NCBI RefSeq assembly: GCF_049546785.1
Contig: NZ_JBMWAN010000006.1
Location: forward strand, 65,467-129,466
DNA: 64,000 nucleotides
From: Nitrospira_D sp035465795
Lineage (GTDB): Bacteria; Nitrospirota; Nitrospiria; Nitrospirales; Nitrospiraceae
Reading direction: 5' to 3'
In this document: positions 6,937-16,269 of the stretch, piece by piece
Layout of the letters: the number at the start of each line of letters is the position of its first letter
Numbering within the stretch: position 1 is the first letter of the stretch
The notes under the pieces: model-generated
Database searches by the model: none
What the model was told of the DNA's origin: nothing
The model's input: the letters and a program-made list of their open reading frames with translations, nothing else
Program-made: the position numbers and the translations under genes

Positions 6937-8268
6937 CTATTCCCCGAATAAGGCGGCAGTTGAGGCGCCGGTGATCAATCGGGTGGTGAACATGCCTGGC
7001 TGGAGCGCGTCGGTTCCCTTGTCCCAGATGACGGTGATGTTGCCGTCGGTGCGCCCCATCCATTGTTCAGGCGAGCGCGTGGCGTCGCGCTCGACGAGGA
7101 CGGAGACGTTCCGTCCGATATATTCCCGGTTCCGGGCGGCGCCGATTTCCCGTTGAAGATCAACCAGCCGCTGTACCCGGATGCTCTTCACTTCCTCTGC
7201 CACATCGTCGGGATACTTGCGTGCCGCAATCGTATTCTTCCGTTCGGAATAGGCGAACACATAGGCGGAATGGAACCGGACCTGCTCGACCAGCCGGTAG
7301 GTCTGGTCGTAATCCGCGTCCGTTTCCGTGCAGAAGCCGCAGATGATATCGCTGGTCAGTACAATCTCGGGTACAACCTGACGGATCTGATCGACGAGCC
7401 TGCGATATTCGTCCGCCGTATAAGATCGGCCCATGAGATCCAGTATGCGGTCGCTGCCGGCTTGAAGCGGCAGGTGAATATGCTTGCAGATTTTCGGATG
7501 GCCGGCGATGGCCTCCAGCAGTGGACGGGGAAAATCCTTCGGATGGGGCGAGGTAAAGCGGACCCGTTCGATGCCCGGCGTATCAGCTACGGCTGAGATG
7601 AGTCTGGCGAAGTCCCAATCGTCCGACCGGTAGGAGTTGACGTTCTGCCCGAGCAGCGTGATCTGCTTGTATCCCAGCGCCGCCGCTTGTCGCGCCTCGG
7701 CCAACACCCCCTGCGGGTCGCGCGACCGTTCGCGTCCCCTGGTGTAAGGGACGACGCAGAAGCTGCAGAAGTTGTCGCAGCCGCGCATCACGGTGATCCA
7801 GGCATTGATCCCGTCCTCACGATCCGGCATGACTCCTTCGTACGTTTCATATTCCGACAGGTCGAGCGCGAAGGCTTTCTTGGAAAACCCCTGTTCCTGA
7901 GCCTGGAGGGCGTTGGAGATCAGCATGGGCAGCTGCCGGTAGGCATCGGGGCCGGCCAGCACGTCGATCAAGGGAACCTTCTTGGTCAGCTCGTCTTTCA
8001 GGCTTTGCGCCATGCAGCCGAGGACACCGACGACGAGGGGCCGCTCCTTCTTGATCGCATGCAACTCTCCGAGGTGGCCGTAGACCTTATTGTGCGCGTT
8101 CTCCCGGATTGCGCAGGTATTCATCAGCATCACATCGGCCCGCTCGCGATCGTCGGTGAATCCGTAGCCTTCGCGTTTGAGGAGCGAGCGGACCAGCTCG
8201 CTGTCCGACTCGTTCATCTGACAGCCGAAGGTCTCGATATGGACCAGAGGAGGCGTGGCTTTGTTCAT
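6937..8268 (-). CDS. miaB: tRNA-2-methylthio-N6-dimethylallyladenosine synthase
   Basis: A radical-SAM methylthiotransferase that converts i6A37 to ms2i6A37 in tRNAs reading UNN codons. The protein is 443 residues, the normal length. The N-terminal UPF0004 domain has the cluster cysteines in ETFGCQMN, MNTCAIRENA and LGCMAQ. The radical-SAM CxxxCxxC is in RGCDNFCSFCVVPYTRGRER (about residues 153-172), and a C-terminal TRAM domain starts around residue 380. It overlaps the upstream paralogue mtaB by 4 nt, so both tRNA-37 modifying enzymes are made from one transcript. Confidence 0.95.
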   Translation of the reverse strand: MNKATPPLVHIETFGCQMNESDSELVRSLLKREGYGFTDDRERADVMLMNTCAIRENAHNKVYGHLGELHAIKKERPLVVGVLGCMAQSLKDELTKKVPLIDVLAGPDAYRQLPMLISNALQAQEQGFSKKAFALDLSEYETYEGVMPDREDGINAWITVMRGCDNFCSFCVVPYTRGRERSRDPQGVLAEARQAAALGYKQITLLGQNVNSYRSDDWDFARLISAVADTPGIERVRFTSPHPKDFPRPLLEAIAGHPKICKHIHLPLQAGSDRILDLMGRSYTADEYRRLVDQIRQVVPEIVLTSDIICGFCTETDADYDQTYRLVEQVRFHSAYVFAYSERKNTIAARKYPDDVAEEVKSIRVQRLVDLQREIGAARNREYIGRNVSVLVERDATRSPEQWMGRTDGNITVIWDKGTDALQPGMFTTRLITGASTAALFGE

Positions 8269-9620
8269 GATGACAGGACCGGCAACGTCGCCGTGCGCGA
8301 AGCATGAGGGGTGATATGGCCGATGGCCCGGCGTTCGCTGGCGGCCGTGATGGTGACCTGGTGCACCTGATTCGTCATGTCAGTAGTCGAAGGCACGGCG
8401 ACTTTCAGGAAGTTCCCCGTGGTTCCCGCACAATAGCCCTCCTGAAGGCCGGATTCAAACAGGACGGGGACCGTTCGTCCGATGTGTCGGTCATGAAAGG
8501 CGAGCCGTTTGGCCTGGGAGCGTGCCATCAAGATGGCCGTGCGCCGTTTCACCAATGCCGGATCCACCGGACGGGCGAGCTTGACCGCCGCGGTTCCCGG
8601 GCGAGGGGAATAGGGGAAGACATGAAAATAGGCGAAGGGAAGATCGGTTGCCACCTGAAGCGTCCTGTCGAACGCTTCGTCATCTTCCCCGGGAAAGCCC
8701 ACCATGATGTCCGTGCCGAGTCCCAGGTTGGGAACCTTGCGCAAGGCCCGCTCGATCAGGTCCCGATATTCGCCTGCCGAATAGGACCGGTTCATTGCAG
8801 CCAGGATACCGTCGTCTCCGCTCTGGAGAGGAATGTGGAGATAGGGGCACAGTTTCGGGGAGGAGGCCATGAGATCGAGCAGTTCGTCCGTCACCGTGGT
8901 CGGTTCAATGGAGGACATGCGGATGCGCTCAAGGCCGGCTATCTGTTCCAGCCGTCGGATCACGGCACAGAGATCAGCTCCGTCCTGCCGGTACTGCCCG
9001 ATGTTCACGCCGGTCAGCATGATTTCCCGATAGCTCTGCGCGGCAAGTTGTTCGGCCTCGCGCAGCAGGTCGGCCAGCACCCGGCTGCGCTCCTGCCCGC
9101 GGGCAAAGGGAATGATGCAGAAGCTGCACATCGTACTGCAGCCGTCCTGAATCTTGAGCGGGGCGCGGGTGGAGTCCGGCTGGGCATATAGATCCAGTTC
9201 AAAGTCATCCCGCGCAATCGCTTTCGTACGATGCACCTCGGGCGTGGTGCGTTTCTGGAGCCGATCGCTCGGCGGGAGGTAGCTGGGAAGGTCCAGCTTA
9301 TATTGATTGCCAACGATCAGGTCGATCCCCGCTTGTTTCTTGAGCCCGTCCGGTCCCGTCTGCGCATAGCAGCCGGTCACGGCGATGAAGGCGTGGGGGG
9401 AATGTTTCAACGTTTTCCGGATGACATAGCGCGACGTCCGCTCGGCGTCTTCTGTCACGGAGCAGGTATTCAGCACCAGCAAATCGGTCGGCTGGCCAAA
9501 CTCCACCAGCCGGTAGCCGTCCCGACGCAGCCGTTCCCCCAGCATCGAGGTTTCGGCCTGATTGAGCCGGCAGCCGAGCGTGTGCAGCGAGGCGCGCGGT
9601 TGTGAGGTTCTTGTCATCAT
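8265..9620 (-). CDS. mtaB: tRNA t6A37 methylthiotransferase MtaB
   Basis: A 451-residue paralogue of MiaB that makes ms2t6A37 in tRNAs reading ANN codons. MtaB-type features are HTLGCRLNQAE at the start, LNTCSVTEDAERTSR, VTGCYAQ, and the radical-SAM CxxxCxxC in QDGCSTMCSFCIIPFARGQE. The TRAM region is at the C-terminus. HTLGCRLNQ and the downstream CSVTEDAE separate MtaB from MiaB and RimO. It is the first gene of a two-gene unit, and its stop overlaps the miaB start (ATGA). Confidence 0.93.
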   Translation of the reverse strand: MMTRTSQPRASLHTLGCRLNQAETSMLGERLRRDGYRLVEFGQPTDLLVLNTCSVTEDAERTSRYVIRKTLKHSPHAFIAVTGCYAQTGPDGLKKQAGIDLIVGNQYKLDLPSYLPPSDRLQKRTTPEVHRTKAIARDDFELDLYAQPDSTRAPLKIQDGCSTMCSFCIIPFARGQERSRVLADLLREAEQLAAQSYREIMLTGVNIGQYRQDGADLCAVIRRLEQIAGLERIRMSSIEPTTVTDELLDLMASSPKLCPYLHIPLQSGDDGILAAMNRSYSAGEYRDLIERALRKVPNLGLGTDIMVGFPGEDDEAFDRTLQVATDLPFAYFHVFPYSPRPGTAAVKLARPVDPALVKRRTAILMARSQAKRLAFHDRHIGRTVPVLFESGLQEGYCAGTTGNFLKVAVPSTTDMTNQVHQVTITAASERRAIGHITPHASRTATLPVLSS

Positions 9621-9746
9621 CCCGCGCCATTATAGGGGAGCATTTGCACGGCGGGCAAGGTAGGGGCGGAGCAGGAGAAGGCGCTGGAAAAGGCCGGATC
9701 TCAAGGCGACGATGAATCTATCTATTTGGTTGGGGACGATGTCGGA

Positions 9747-9775
9747 TTGACAGTACCCGGTTTGCTCGATAGAGT
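9747..9775 (+). promoter_or_regulatory. Sigma-70-type promoter for the secreted protein gene
   Basis: A perfect -35 TTGACA at 9747-9752, a 17-bp spacer, and TAGAGT at 9770-9775 (4 of 6 to TATAAT). The start would fall near 9782, about 20 nt before the ATG at 9801, leaving just room for AGGAGG. Seen in sequence; activity is inferred. Confidence 0.5.
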
Positions 9776-9800
9776 GACCCACCTTGCAGGAGGTGCCAGG

Positions 9801-10208
9801 ATGATCACACGCTCGACCTGGATGCTGACCGTATTGTTTCTCACATTGCTGATGGTTCCAGGCCACACGTCGTCCCGCGAGACTCTGCCGGTTGAACCGG
9901 ACCTCACGACCCGCCTCGACGAACTCTATGACCACGAAGCGCGTTTGTTTCTCATGCTCTACTCTTTAAAAGGGGACGGCCAGGTGGACTATGTGACGGG
10001 CCGGTCCGTGCAGGAGTATGCCCGGAGCAATTACGGCAATCCAATCTACAAGACGGATGAGTACCCGCTCTTCTATTGGTGGAACCACACCATGTGGAAT
10101 GACCCTGAAGAAGATGGGGTGAACGGCAACGAGCGGGTGTATCAGGAGGGTGTCGACTTCGACATCTTGCGCTATAAACCCTGCGTGTTTAACGGTCAAC
10201 CCTGTTAG
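9801..10208 (+). CDS. Small secreted protein, unknown function
   Basis: A 135-residue protein. Residues 1-24 form a signal peptide (MITRSTWMLTVLFLTLLMVP, then GHTSS). The mature part is acidic and aromatic, with YWWNHTMWNDPEEDGVNGNE and two cysteines near the end (KPCVFNGQPC) that could form a disulfide. AGGAGG lies 7 nt before the ATG at 9801, which decides the start over a TTG 75 nt upstream. It is followed by the AmpG-like transporter on the same strand after 150 nt. No family recognised. Confidence 0.65.
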   Translation: MITRSTWMLTVLFLTLLMVPGHTSSRETLPVEPDLTTRLDELYDHEARLFLMLYSLKGDGQVDYVTGRSVQEYARSNYGNPIYKTDEYPLFYWWNHTMWNDPEEDGVNGNERVYQEGVDFDILRYKPCVFNGQPC

Positions 10209-10360
10209 TTCCTCGCCTCTCGGCGTTTGATCGGACTTCCGCTGACGCACCGCGCCAGGTGTTTTTCAACCTGATTCGAGATTCTACTGCGATAGTTTTC
10301 TGGTTCGGTGCTATTCTACGGAACGATCCGCTCATTCCTTGTTGACGAACGATAGTGCCT

Positions 10361-11644
10361 ATGAATCTTTTCGCACTGTTCCCGAAAGCCTTATTGAACC
10401 GCCGCCTGGCGGTGATGTTTCCGCTCGGGTTTCTCTCGGGCCTCCCGCTGGCGCTCACGGCTGGGACGCTGCAGGCCTGGTTGACGGTGGAAGGGGTGGA
10501 TCTCAAGACGATCGGCATTTTTACGCTCGTCGGCCTGCCGTACACGCTCAAGTTTCTCTGGGCTCCCGTAATAGACCGGCTCGTGCCGCCCTGGCTGGGG
10601 CGTCGCCGTGGATGGATGCTAGTGACGCAATTGTGTGTAACGCTCGGTTTAGTTCTGATGGCCTCCACGAGTCCGAGGCATCAACCGGAATTGCTGGCCG
10701 CCTTTGCGCTGCTCGTGGCGTTTCTCTCGGCCTCACTCGATATCGTGTTCGATGCCTACCGGACCGATACGCTTGAGGCGCAGGAGCGGGGTTTTGGCGC
10801 GGCCATCTGGGTGAACGGCTATCGGATCGCATTGCTCGTGGCCGGAGCCGGTGCCCTCGTGGTGGCCGATGTGGTCGGGTGGCAGATGACGTATCTGCTG
10901 TTGGCCGCGATCATGCTGGCCGGCACGATCACGATCTTCATGAGCCCTGAGCCGGGGCGGATCGCCGCGGCTCCCCGGACCATAGCGGAGGCGGTCGGGG
11001 CGCCGCTCAAGGAATTTTTCTCGCGCCCCCATGCGCTCGGGTTTCTCGGCGTGATTGTGCTGTATAAGCTGGGGGATGCCTTTGCCTCGGCCCTGCAGAC
11101 AGCCTTCCTGATCGGCGAACTGGGCTTTTCATCCGGAGAGGTCGGCTATGTGAAGGGGCTGGGGATTCTGGCGACGCTCCTGGGTGCGCTCGGGGGTGGC
11201 CTCCTGATGGCGCGGGTCGGATTGGTTCAGTCGCTGCTGACGTTCGGGGTCTTGCAGGCGATTTCAAATTTAGGGTTTGTGTTACTGGCCTGGGCGGGAA
11301 AGAGTTCGGCTCTGCTGGTGATGGCGGTCTTGATTGAAAATGTCACCGGCGGGATGGGCACTGCGGCATTTGTCGCGCTGGTGATGTCGCTCTGCGATCC
11401 GCGCTATACGGCGACGCAGTTTGCGCTGCTTTCCTCGCTGGAAGCGCTCGGGCGGGTGTTTGCCGGGCGTCCCTCGGCTGATCTCGTCGCCATCGTCGGA
11501 TGGGCGCAGTTCTTCCTCTTGACCTTCCTGGTGGCGTTGCCGGGCCTCTGGGCGGTCTGGCGGGTGCGGGAGCGGATCAGCCTCGGCCAGCCGAGCTCTG
11601 TCGCCCTGTCAGACCTGCCGGCTCAGCCGGCCGGCACCCGCTAG
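10361..11644 (+). CDS. ampG: AmpG-like MFS transporter
   Basis: A 427-residue major facilitator with about 12 hydrophobic segments. The N-terminal GFLSGLPLALTAGTLQAWLT and LVGLPYTLKFLWAPVIDRLV match the AmpG permease family, which imports anhydromuropeptides released from peptidoglycan for recycling. The intracellular RRRGWML loop between helices 2 and 3 is the MFS motif A equivalent. An alternative GTG start lies two codons upstream at 10355. The stop shares the palindrome CTAG with the stop of the convergent membrane gene. The substrate is inferred from the family. Confidence 0.85.
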   Translation: MNLFALFPKALLNRRLAVMFPLGFLSGLPLALTAGTLQAWLTVEGVDLKTIGIFTLVGLPYTLKFLWAPVIDRLVPPWLGRRRGWMLVTQLCVTLGLVLMASTSPRHQPELLAAFALLVAFLSASLDIVFDAYRTDTLEAQERGFGAAIWVNGYRIALLVAGAGALVVADVVGWQMTYLLLAAIMLAGTITIFMSPEPGRIAAAPRTIAEAVGAPLKEFFSRPHALGFLGVIVLYKLGDAFASALQTAFLIGELGFSSGEVGYVKGLGILATLLGALGGGLLMARVGLVQSLLTFGVLQAISNLGFVLLAWAGKSSALLVMAVLIENVTGGMGTAAFVALVMSLCDPRYTATQFALLSSLEALGRVFAGRPSADLVAIVGWAQFFLLTFLVALPGLWAVWRVRERISLGQPSSVALSDLPAQPAGTR

Positions 11645-11931
11645 GAGAGACGGCGCTGAAGAAAGAGAACAAACAGCATAAGGGTCGGGAGCGGAGCGAA
11701 GAGAAAGGGAAGCAGCCAGAGCCAGACATTCTTCCCGCGAACCCGCGCCTGATCGATCATCCAGACGAAGACCCAGATGATGAGGCCGGCATAGTTCAGC
11801 GCCATCCACCTGGTCGTATGGATCTTGAGGCCGCTGGCGTCGTCCGGTGATCCCTGGAAGAGGAAGAGCATCAGCAACAGGACAAATCCTCCCAATAATC
11901 CGGCGACCAGGCGCTTGCTCCAGACGAACAT
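11641..11931 (-). CDS. Small three-helix membrane protein, unknown function
   Basis: A 96-residue protein with hydrophobic helices at about residues 8-25, 43-60 and 70-92, starting MFVWSKRLVAGLLGGFVLLL. The C-terminus is basic (LQRRLS). It is tail-to-tail with ampG; the two stop codons share CTAG. No family recognised. Confidence 0.6.
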   Translation of the reverse strand: MFVWSKRLVAGLLGGFVLLLMLFLFQGSPDDASGLKIHTTRWMALNYAGLIIWVFVWMIDQARVRGKNVWLWLLPFLFAPLPTLMLFVLFLQRRLS

Positions 11932-12082
11932 GGCATCCTCCGTGATGAGCTGTCGGTGGGTGTGGGAATTGAAGTAGTCTACTCGTGGGGGCTAGGCTAA
12001 TGAGCTGGTCCTGGTTTGTCAAACCAAGGCAGGACAGTGCCGCGCGGCCGGACGCCGGTTTTTTCCGGGAGGTACAGCTCTC

Positions 12083-12454
12083 ATGAGTCTTTTACGGCTA
12101 TCGCTTGTTGTCGTCATTCTGGCAGGGGCCGTGGCGCTGGCGTTCTCGAATCCCACCATGAGTGACTATCTCCAATTTGTGCAGCATGAGCTGGACAAGG
12201 CGATGAGCCGGATGGATCAGGCGGCCTCTACCAGGGAACAGCAGTTTATCCGCCAGGTGTTCGCGAGCCAGAGCAAGAAAATTCTTCAGGACGTTGTTCT
12301 GCCGCATACCAGGAGGCAGAATTGGGGGCTGGCCAGCCGTTATGAAACCACCGTCATGGACACCAGGGTGGTCGTGCTCGGCGTTGCGGGGCGGTTCATT
12401 CCCATTGAAGGCGTTGAAGAAGCCACTGTTAAAATAGGCCGATTGGCCTTCTAG
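12083..12454 (+). CDS. Small exported or membrane-anchored protein
   Basis: A 123-residue protein with an N-terminal hydrophobic stretch (SLLRLSLVVVILAGAVALAF) followed by SNPTMSDYLQFVQHELDKAM. The pattern of one helix, then NP-x-x-x-x-Y-x-x-F, resembles the small DUF4359-type proteins, which is tentative. Three basic/hydrophobic strands follow. The ATG at 12083 is 9 nt after GGGAGG. Function unknown. Confidence 0.6.
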   Translation: MSLLRLSLVVVILAGAVALAFSNPTMSDYLQFVQHELDKAMSRMDQAASTREQQFIRQVFASQSKKILQDVVLPHTRRQNWGLASRYETTVMDTRVVVLGVAGRFIPIEGVEEATVKIGRLAF

Positions 12455-12486
12455 CGGCAGCGTTCAGGTAAAGTCCTCCTCTCTCC

Positions 12487-12495
12487 TGTGGATAA
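12487..12495 (-). promoter_or_regulatory. DnaA box upstream of nrdJ
   Basis: TGTGGATAA, the exact complement of the consensus TTATCCACA. Weaker relatives follow at 12541-12549 (TTATCCCCA) and near 12652 (TTATTCACG), and a GC hairpin (ACCGGC / GCCGGT, 12516-12534) lies between them. In E. coli DnaA controls the nrdAB promoter, so a role in coupling nucleotide supply to replication is plausible but inferred. Confidence 0.45.
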
Positions 12496-12575
12496 CCTTC
12501 CCGGAATCCGCATAAACCGGCACCCGGAGCCGGTCTTGCGTTATCCCCAGGTTTTCCTCTTATTCCCCAGGCAAT

Positions 12576-12623
12576 CCACAACATTTTGTGTTGACAAAAA
12601 TTACCAATAGCTATATGTAGTCG
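12576..12623 (+). promoter_or_regulatory. nrdJ promoter with tandem NrdR boxes
   Basis: Two 16-bp sites match the NrdR consensus acaCwAtATaTwGtgt. Box 1 CCACAACATTTTGTGT (12576-12591) fits 13 of 16 positions. Box 2 TAGCTATATGTAGTCG (12608-12623) fits 10 of 16, including nine of the ten core positions. They are separated by exactly 16 bp, so the centres are 32 bp or three helical turns apart, the usual NrdR geometry. A perfect -35 TTGACA lies at 12591-12596 with a weak -10 at 12612-12619. NrdR bound here would cover the promoter. A perfect 12-bp palindrome CGAATATATTCG follows at 12629-12640. Confidence 0.68.
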
Positions 12624-12732
12624 TTCCTCGAATATATTCGTCACTTATTCACGTTCGTATTGATCAAACTATGAGCCGATATATGTCATCACGTTGTCTG
12701 GCGCCTCGAGCCTCTTTCAAAGGAGGGGGATT

Positions 12733-15700
12733 GTGAGAATTGAGCGGAGATTTACCCGTCGTGGTCAGGGTCCCTACGAGGGTCTCACGTTCGTCAAACG
12801 GTCGTCGGAGATTCGGAATCCCGACGGTTCCACGGTCTTTAAGCTGGACAATATCGATGTGCCGGAGCAGTGGTCCCAGTTGGCCATTGATATCCTGGCC
12901 CAGAAGTATTTCCGCAAGGCCGGGATTCCTCAGGTCGATCAGGCCGGACAGCCTCTCACCGATTCGGCCGGCAAGCCGGTGCTCGGCGGGGAGCGCGACG
13001 CGCGCCAGGTGTTTGAGCGATTGGCCGGTTGCTGGACCCATTGGGGGAAGGCCTACGGCTACTTCAAGACGCCGGAAGACAGCGACGCCTTTCACGACGA
13101 GATTTCCTACATGCTCGCCCGGCAGATGGCCGCGCCGAATTCTCCGCAGTGGTTCAATACGGGGCTGCACTATGCCTACGGATTGTCCGGTCCGGCGCAA
13201 GGACATTATTACGTCGATCCCCAAAGCTGCAAAGTGGTGAAGGCGACCAATGCCTTTGAGCACCCCCAGCCGCACGCCTGCTTTATCCAGTCGGTGGAAG
13301 ACGACCTGGTGAACGACAACGGCATCATGGATCTGTGGGTTCGCGAAGCCCGCCTGTTCAAATATGGGTCGGGAACGGGGACCAATTTCTCCCGCTTGCG
13401 CGGCGACGGGGAGAAGCTGTCCGGTGGCGGACGGTCGTCCGGCCTGATGTCGTTTCTAAAAATCGGCGACCGGGCGGCGGGGGCGATCAAGTCCGGCGGG
13501 ACGACGCGGCGCGCCGCGAAGATGGTCTGTCTGGACTTGGACCATCCGGACATCGAAGAATTTATCGAATGGAAAGTCGTTGAAGAGCAAAAAGTCGCGG
13601 CCATGGTCACGGGCTCCAAGATATGCGCCCAGCGCCTGAATGCGGTGTTGAAGGCCTGCCATGTCGTCTCCGGCGACGGTCAGACGAAGGTTGACATCGA
13701 TCCGAAGAACAATCCCCTGTTGCGCGAGGCACTGGCTGCGGCCCGGCGCGATATGGTGCCCGAGGCCTATGTGCAGCGCATGTATTCCTATGCCCAGCAG
13801 GGGTTCACGCACTTCGTCTTCCATGAGTACGACACGAACTGGGACGGCAAAGCCTATCAGACGGTGTCGGGGCAGAATTCCAACAACAGCGTGCGCATCC
13901 CGAACGAATTCTTCCGCGCCCTGGAGAACGACGCGGATTGGCACCTGACGCGGCGCAACGACGGCAAAGTGTGCAAGACGGTGAAGGCGCGCGATCTGTG
14001 GGACCGGATTGCCTGGGCGGCCTGGATCTGCGCGGACCCCGGCACCCAGTACGACACGACCATCAATGAATGGCATACCTGTCCGGAAGACGGCCGGATC
14101 AATGCGTCGAATCCCTGTTCGGAATACATGTTCCTGGACGATACGGCGTGCAATCTGGCCTCGCTGAATCTGGCGCTCTTTTATACGGCCGACGGCCAGT
14201 TTGCCCTGGAAGATTTCCGCCATGCCGTCCGGCTGTGGACGATTGTGCTGGAAATCAGTGTCTTGATGGCCTCCTTCCCCAGCCAGTCGATTGCGGAGAA
14301 GAGCTACGAGTTCCGCACGCTCGGGTTGGGCTATGCCAATCTGGGCACTGTGTTGATGCGGCAGGGGATTCCCTACGATTCACCGAAGGCCTTGTCCATT
14401 TGCAGCGCGATTACCGCGATCATGACCGGCGAGTCCTATGGCGCGTCGGCTGAAATGGCGGCGGAACTCAAGCCGTTCCCGGGCTATGCCAAGAATCGCG
14501 AGCACATGTTGCGCGTTATTCGTAACCATCGCCGGGCGGCGTACAACGCGGCTCCTGAAGAATATGAAGGGCTGACGATCGTTCCCATGGCGATTCAGCC
14601 GGAGCATTGTCCGCCGGATCTCCTCATTGCCGCGCGCCGGGCCTGGGATCGCGCCCTGGAACTCGGCAGCGCCTACGGCTATCGGAACGCCCAGGTGACG
14701 GTGATCGCGCCGACCGGCACGATCGGCTTGGTAATGGATTGCGACACGACCGGGATCGAGCCGGATTTTTCGCTGGTGAAGTTCAAGAAGCTGGCCGGCG
14801 GCGGATACTTCAAGATCATCAATCAGAGTATTCCGGCGGCCTTAACGACGCTGGGCTATTCTGAAACGCAGATCCAGGAGATTGTCCGTTATTGTGTCGG
14901 CGCGCAGACCCTCAAGGGAGCGCCCTTTATCAATCACGAGGTGCTGCGGCAAAAAGGGTTTGACGATGCGACCCTTGACCGTCTCGAGAGCGGGTTGGCG
15001 CAGGCGTTCGAGATTCAATTCGCCTTCAATAAATTTTCCCTCGGTGAAGCCTTCTGCCTTGAGAAATTGCATCTGACGGAAGCCCAGCTGGCCGAGCCCA
15101 ACTTCAATATGCTGAAGGCGTTGGGCTTCACCCAGGAGGAAATCGCCGCAGCGAACGACTACTGTTGCGGGACGATGACGGTGGAAGGGGCTCCGCATTT
15201 GAAAGCGGAGCATTTACCGGTCTTCGATTGTGCCAACCGGTGCGGCCGTATCGGCCAACGGTATATTGCCGTCGATGCCCATATCCGGATGATGGCGGCA
15301 GCCCAGCCGTTCATCAGCGGTGCGATCAGCAAGACCATCAACATGCCGGCTGAGTCGACCCTGGATGACGTCAAGTCGGCCTATCTCTTGTCGTGGAAGA
15401 GCATGGTCAAGGCCGTGGCCTTGTACCGGGACGGTTCGAAGTTGAGCCAGCCGCTCAGTTCCTCGAGCGACGGAGAAAAAACCGTCGAGATGACGACGGA
15501 TGCGGTGGCGGCAGCGGCCGAAAAGATCACCGAACGTGTCCTGGTCCGGTATCTGGCTAAACGAAGGCCCTTGCCGGGAAGGCGGAACGGCTATACGCAA
15601 AAAGCGATTGTCGGAGGGCATAAGCTCTATCTGCGAACCGGCGAATACGAGGACGGAACCCTTGGCGAAATTTTTCTGGATATGCATAAGGAAGGGGCAG

Positions 15701-16269
15701 CCTTCCGGAGCTTGATGAACTGTTTTGCCATTGCCATCTCGTTGGGATTGCAGCACGGCGTGCCGTTGGAAGAGTTTGTGGAAGCGTTCGTCTTCACAAG
15801 ATTTGAACCCAATGGACCGGTAAAGTTAAACGATCGGATTAAGATGTCCACGTCGATTATCGATTACATCTTCCGTGAACTTGCCGTGACGTATCTGGAG
15901 CGGTACGACCTGGCTCAGGTGAAGGACGATGACCTGCGCATGGATTCCATGAAGAAGGACGAGCAGGATCCCGAGTGTGTGGATGAGGAAGCCGATCTCG
16001 AGGCGTTGGCCAAATCATCGGTGAGCATCGAACATCTGCCGACCCGCCGGAACGGCGCCAAGGGTAATGGCCATGGGAACGGTCATGGCCATAGCGTGGC
16101 CAGAAAAGTGGAAATTCTACGCGAGACCTTGACCCTGACCGAGGTGCAGAGCGCCAAGGTGAAGGGCTATGAAGGCGATCCTTGCCCTGAGTGCAAACAG
16201 TTTACGATGGTCCGGAACGGCACCTGCCTCAAGTGTGTCAGTTGCGGGGCGACGAACGGGTGTTCATAA
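12733..16269 (+). CDS. nrdJ: Vitamin B12-dependent (class II) ribonucleotide reductase
   Basis: Reduces ribonucleotides to deoxyribonucleotides with adenosylcobalamin, independent of oxygen. The 1178-residue protein has the long NrdJ architecture: an N-terminal barrel region; the finger motif NPCSEYMFLDDTACNLASLN with catalytic residues (about 458-477); APTGTIGLVMDCDTTGIEPD (about 658-677); a TSCPD-type region around LYLRTGEYEDGTLGEIFLDM; a His/Gly/Asn-rich linker; and a C-terminal four-cysteine zinc ribbon (CPECKQ to CLKCVSCG). The start is the GTG at 12733, because AGGAGGGGG lies at 12721-12728; a longer frame from 12694 exists. Expression is probably controlled by NrdR. No nrdAB or nrdD is seen in the window. 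Confidence 0.95.
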   Translation: MRIERRFTRRGQGPYEGLTFVKRSSEIRNPDGSTVFKLDNIDVPEQWSQLAIDILAQKYFRKAGIPQVDQAGQPLTDSAGKPVLGGERDARQVFERLAGCWTHWGKAYGYFKTPEDSDAFHDEISYMLARQMAAPNSPQWFNTGLHYAYGLSGPAQGHYYVDPQSCKVVKATNAFEHPQPHACFIQSVEDDLVNDNGIMDLWVREARLFKYGSGTGTNFSRLRGDGEKLSGGGRSSGLMSFLKIGDRAAGAIKSGGTTRRAAKMVCLDLDHPDIEEFIEWKVVEEQKVAAMVTGSKICAQRLNAVLKACHVVSGDGQTKVDIDPKNNPLLREALAAARRDMVPEAYVQRMYSYAQQGFTHFVFHEYDTNWDGKAYQTVSGQNSNNSVRIPNEFFRALENDADWHLTRRNDGKVCKTVKARDLWDRIAWAAWICADPGTQYDTTINEWHTCPEDGRINASNPCSEYMFLDDTACNLASLNLALFYTADGQFALEDFRHAVRLWTIVLEISVLMASFPSQSIAEKSYEFRTLGLGYANLGTVLMRQGIPYDSPKALSICSAITAIMTGESYGASAEMAAELKPFPGYAKNREHMLRVIRNHRRAAYNAAPEEYEGLTIVPMAIQPEHCPPDLLIAARRAWDRALELGSAYGYRNAQVTVIAPTGTIGLVMDCDTTGIEPDFSLVKFKKLAGGGYFKIINQSIPAALTTLGYSETQIQEIVRYCVGAQTLKGAPFINHEVLRQKGFDDATLDRLESGLAQAFEIQFAFNKFSLGEAFCLEKLHLTEAQLAEPNFNMLKALGFTQEEIAAANDYCCGTMTVEGAPHLKAEHLPVFDCANRCGRIGQRYIAVDAHIRMMAAAQPFISGAISKTINMPAESTLDDVKSAYLLSWKSMVKAVALYRDGSKLSQPLSSSSDGEKTVEMTTDAVAAAAEKITERVLVRYLAKRRPLPGRRNGYTQKAIVGGHKLYLRTGEYEDGTLGEIFLDMHKEGAAFRSLMNCFAIAISLGLQHGVPLEEFVEAFVFTRFEPNGPVKLNDRIKMSTSIIDYIFRELAVTYLERYDLAQVKDDDLRMDSMKKDEQDPECVDEEADLEALAKSSVSIEHLPTRRNGAKGNGHGNGHGHSVARKVEILRETLTLTEVQSAKVKGYEGDPCPECKQFTMVRNGTCLKCVSCGATNGCS

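Noticed and set aside
12516..12732. Cobalamin riboswitch before the B12-dependent nrdJ
   Set aside because: I looked for the B12-box type core and multi-arm fold in the 280-nt leader and did not find it; the region is explained by promoter and regulator sites.
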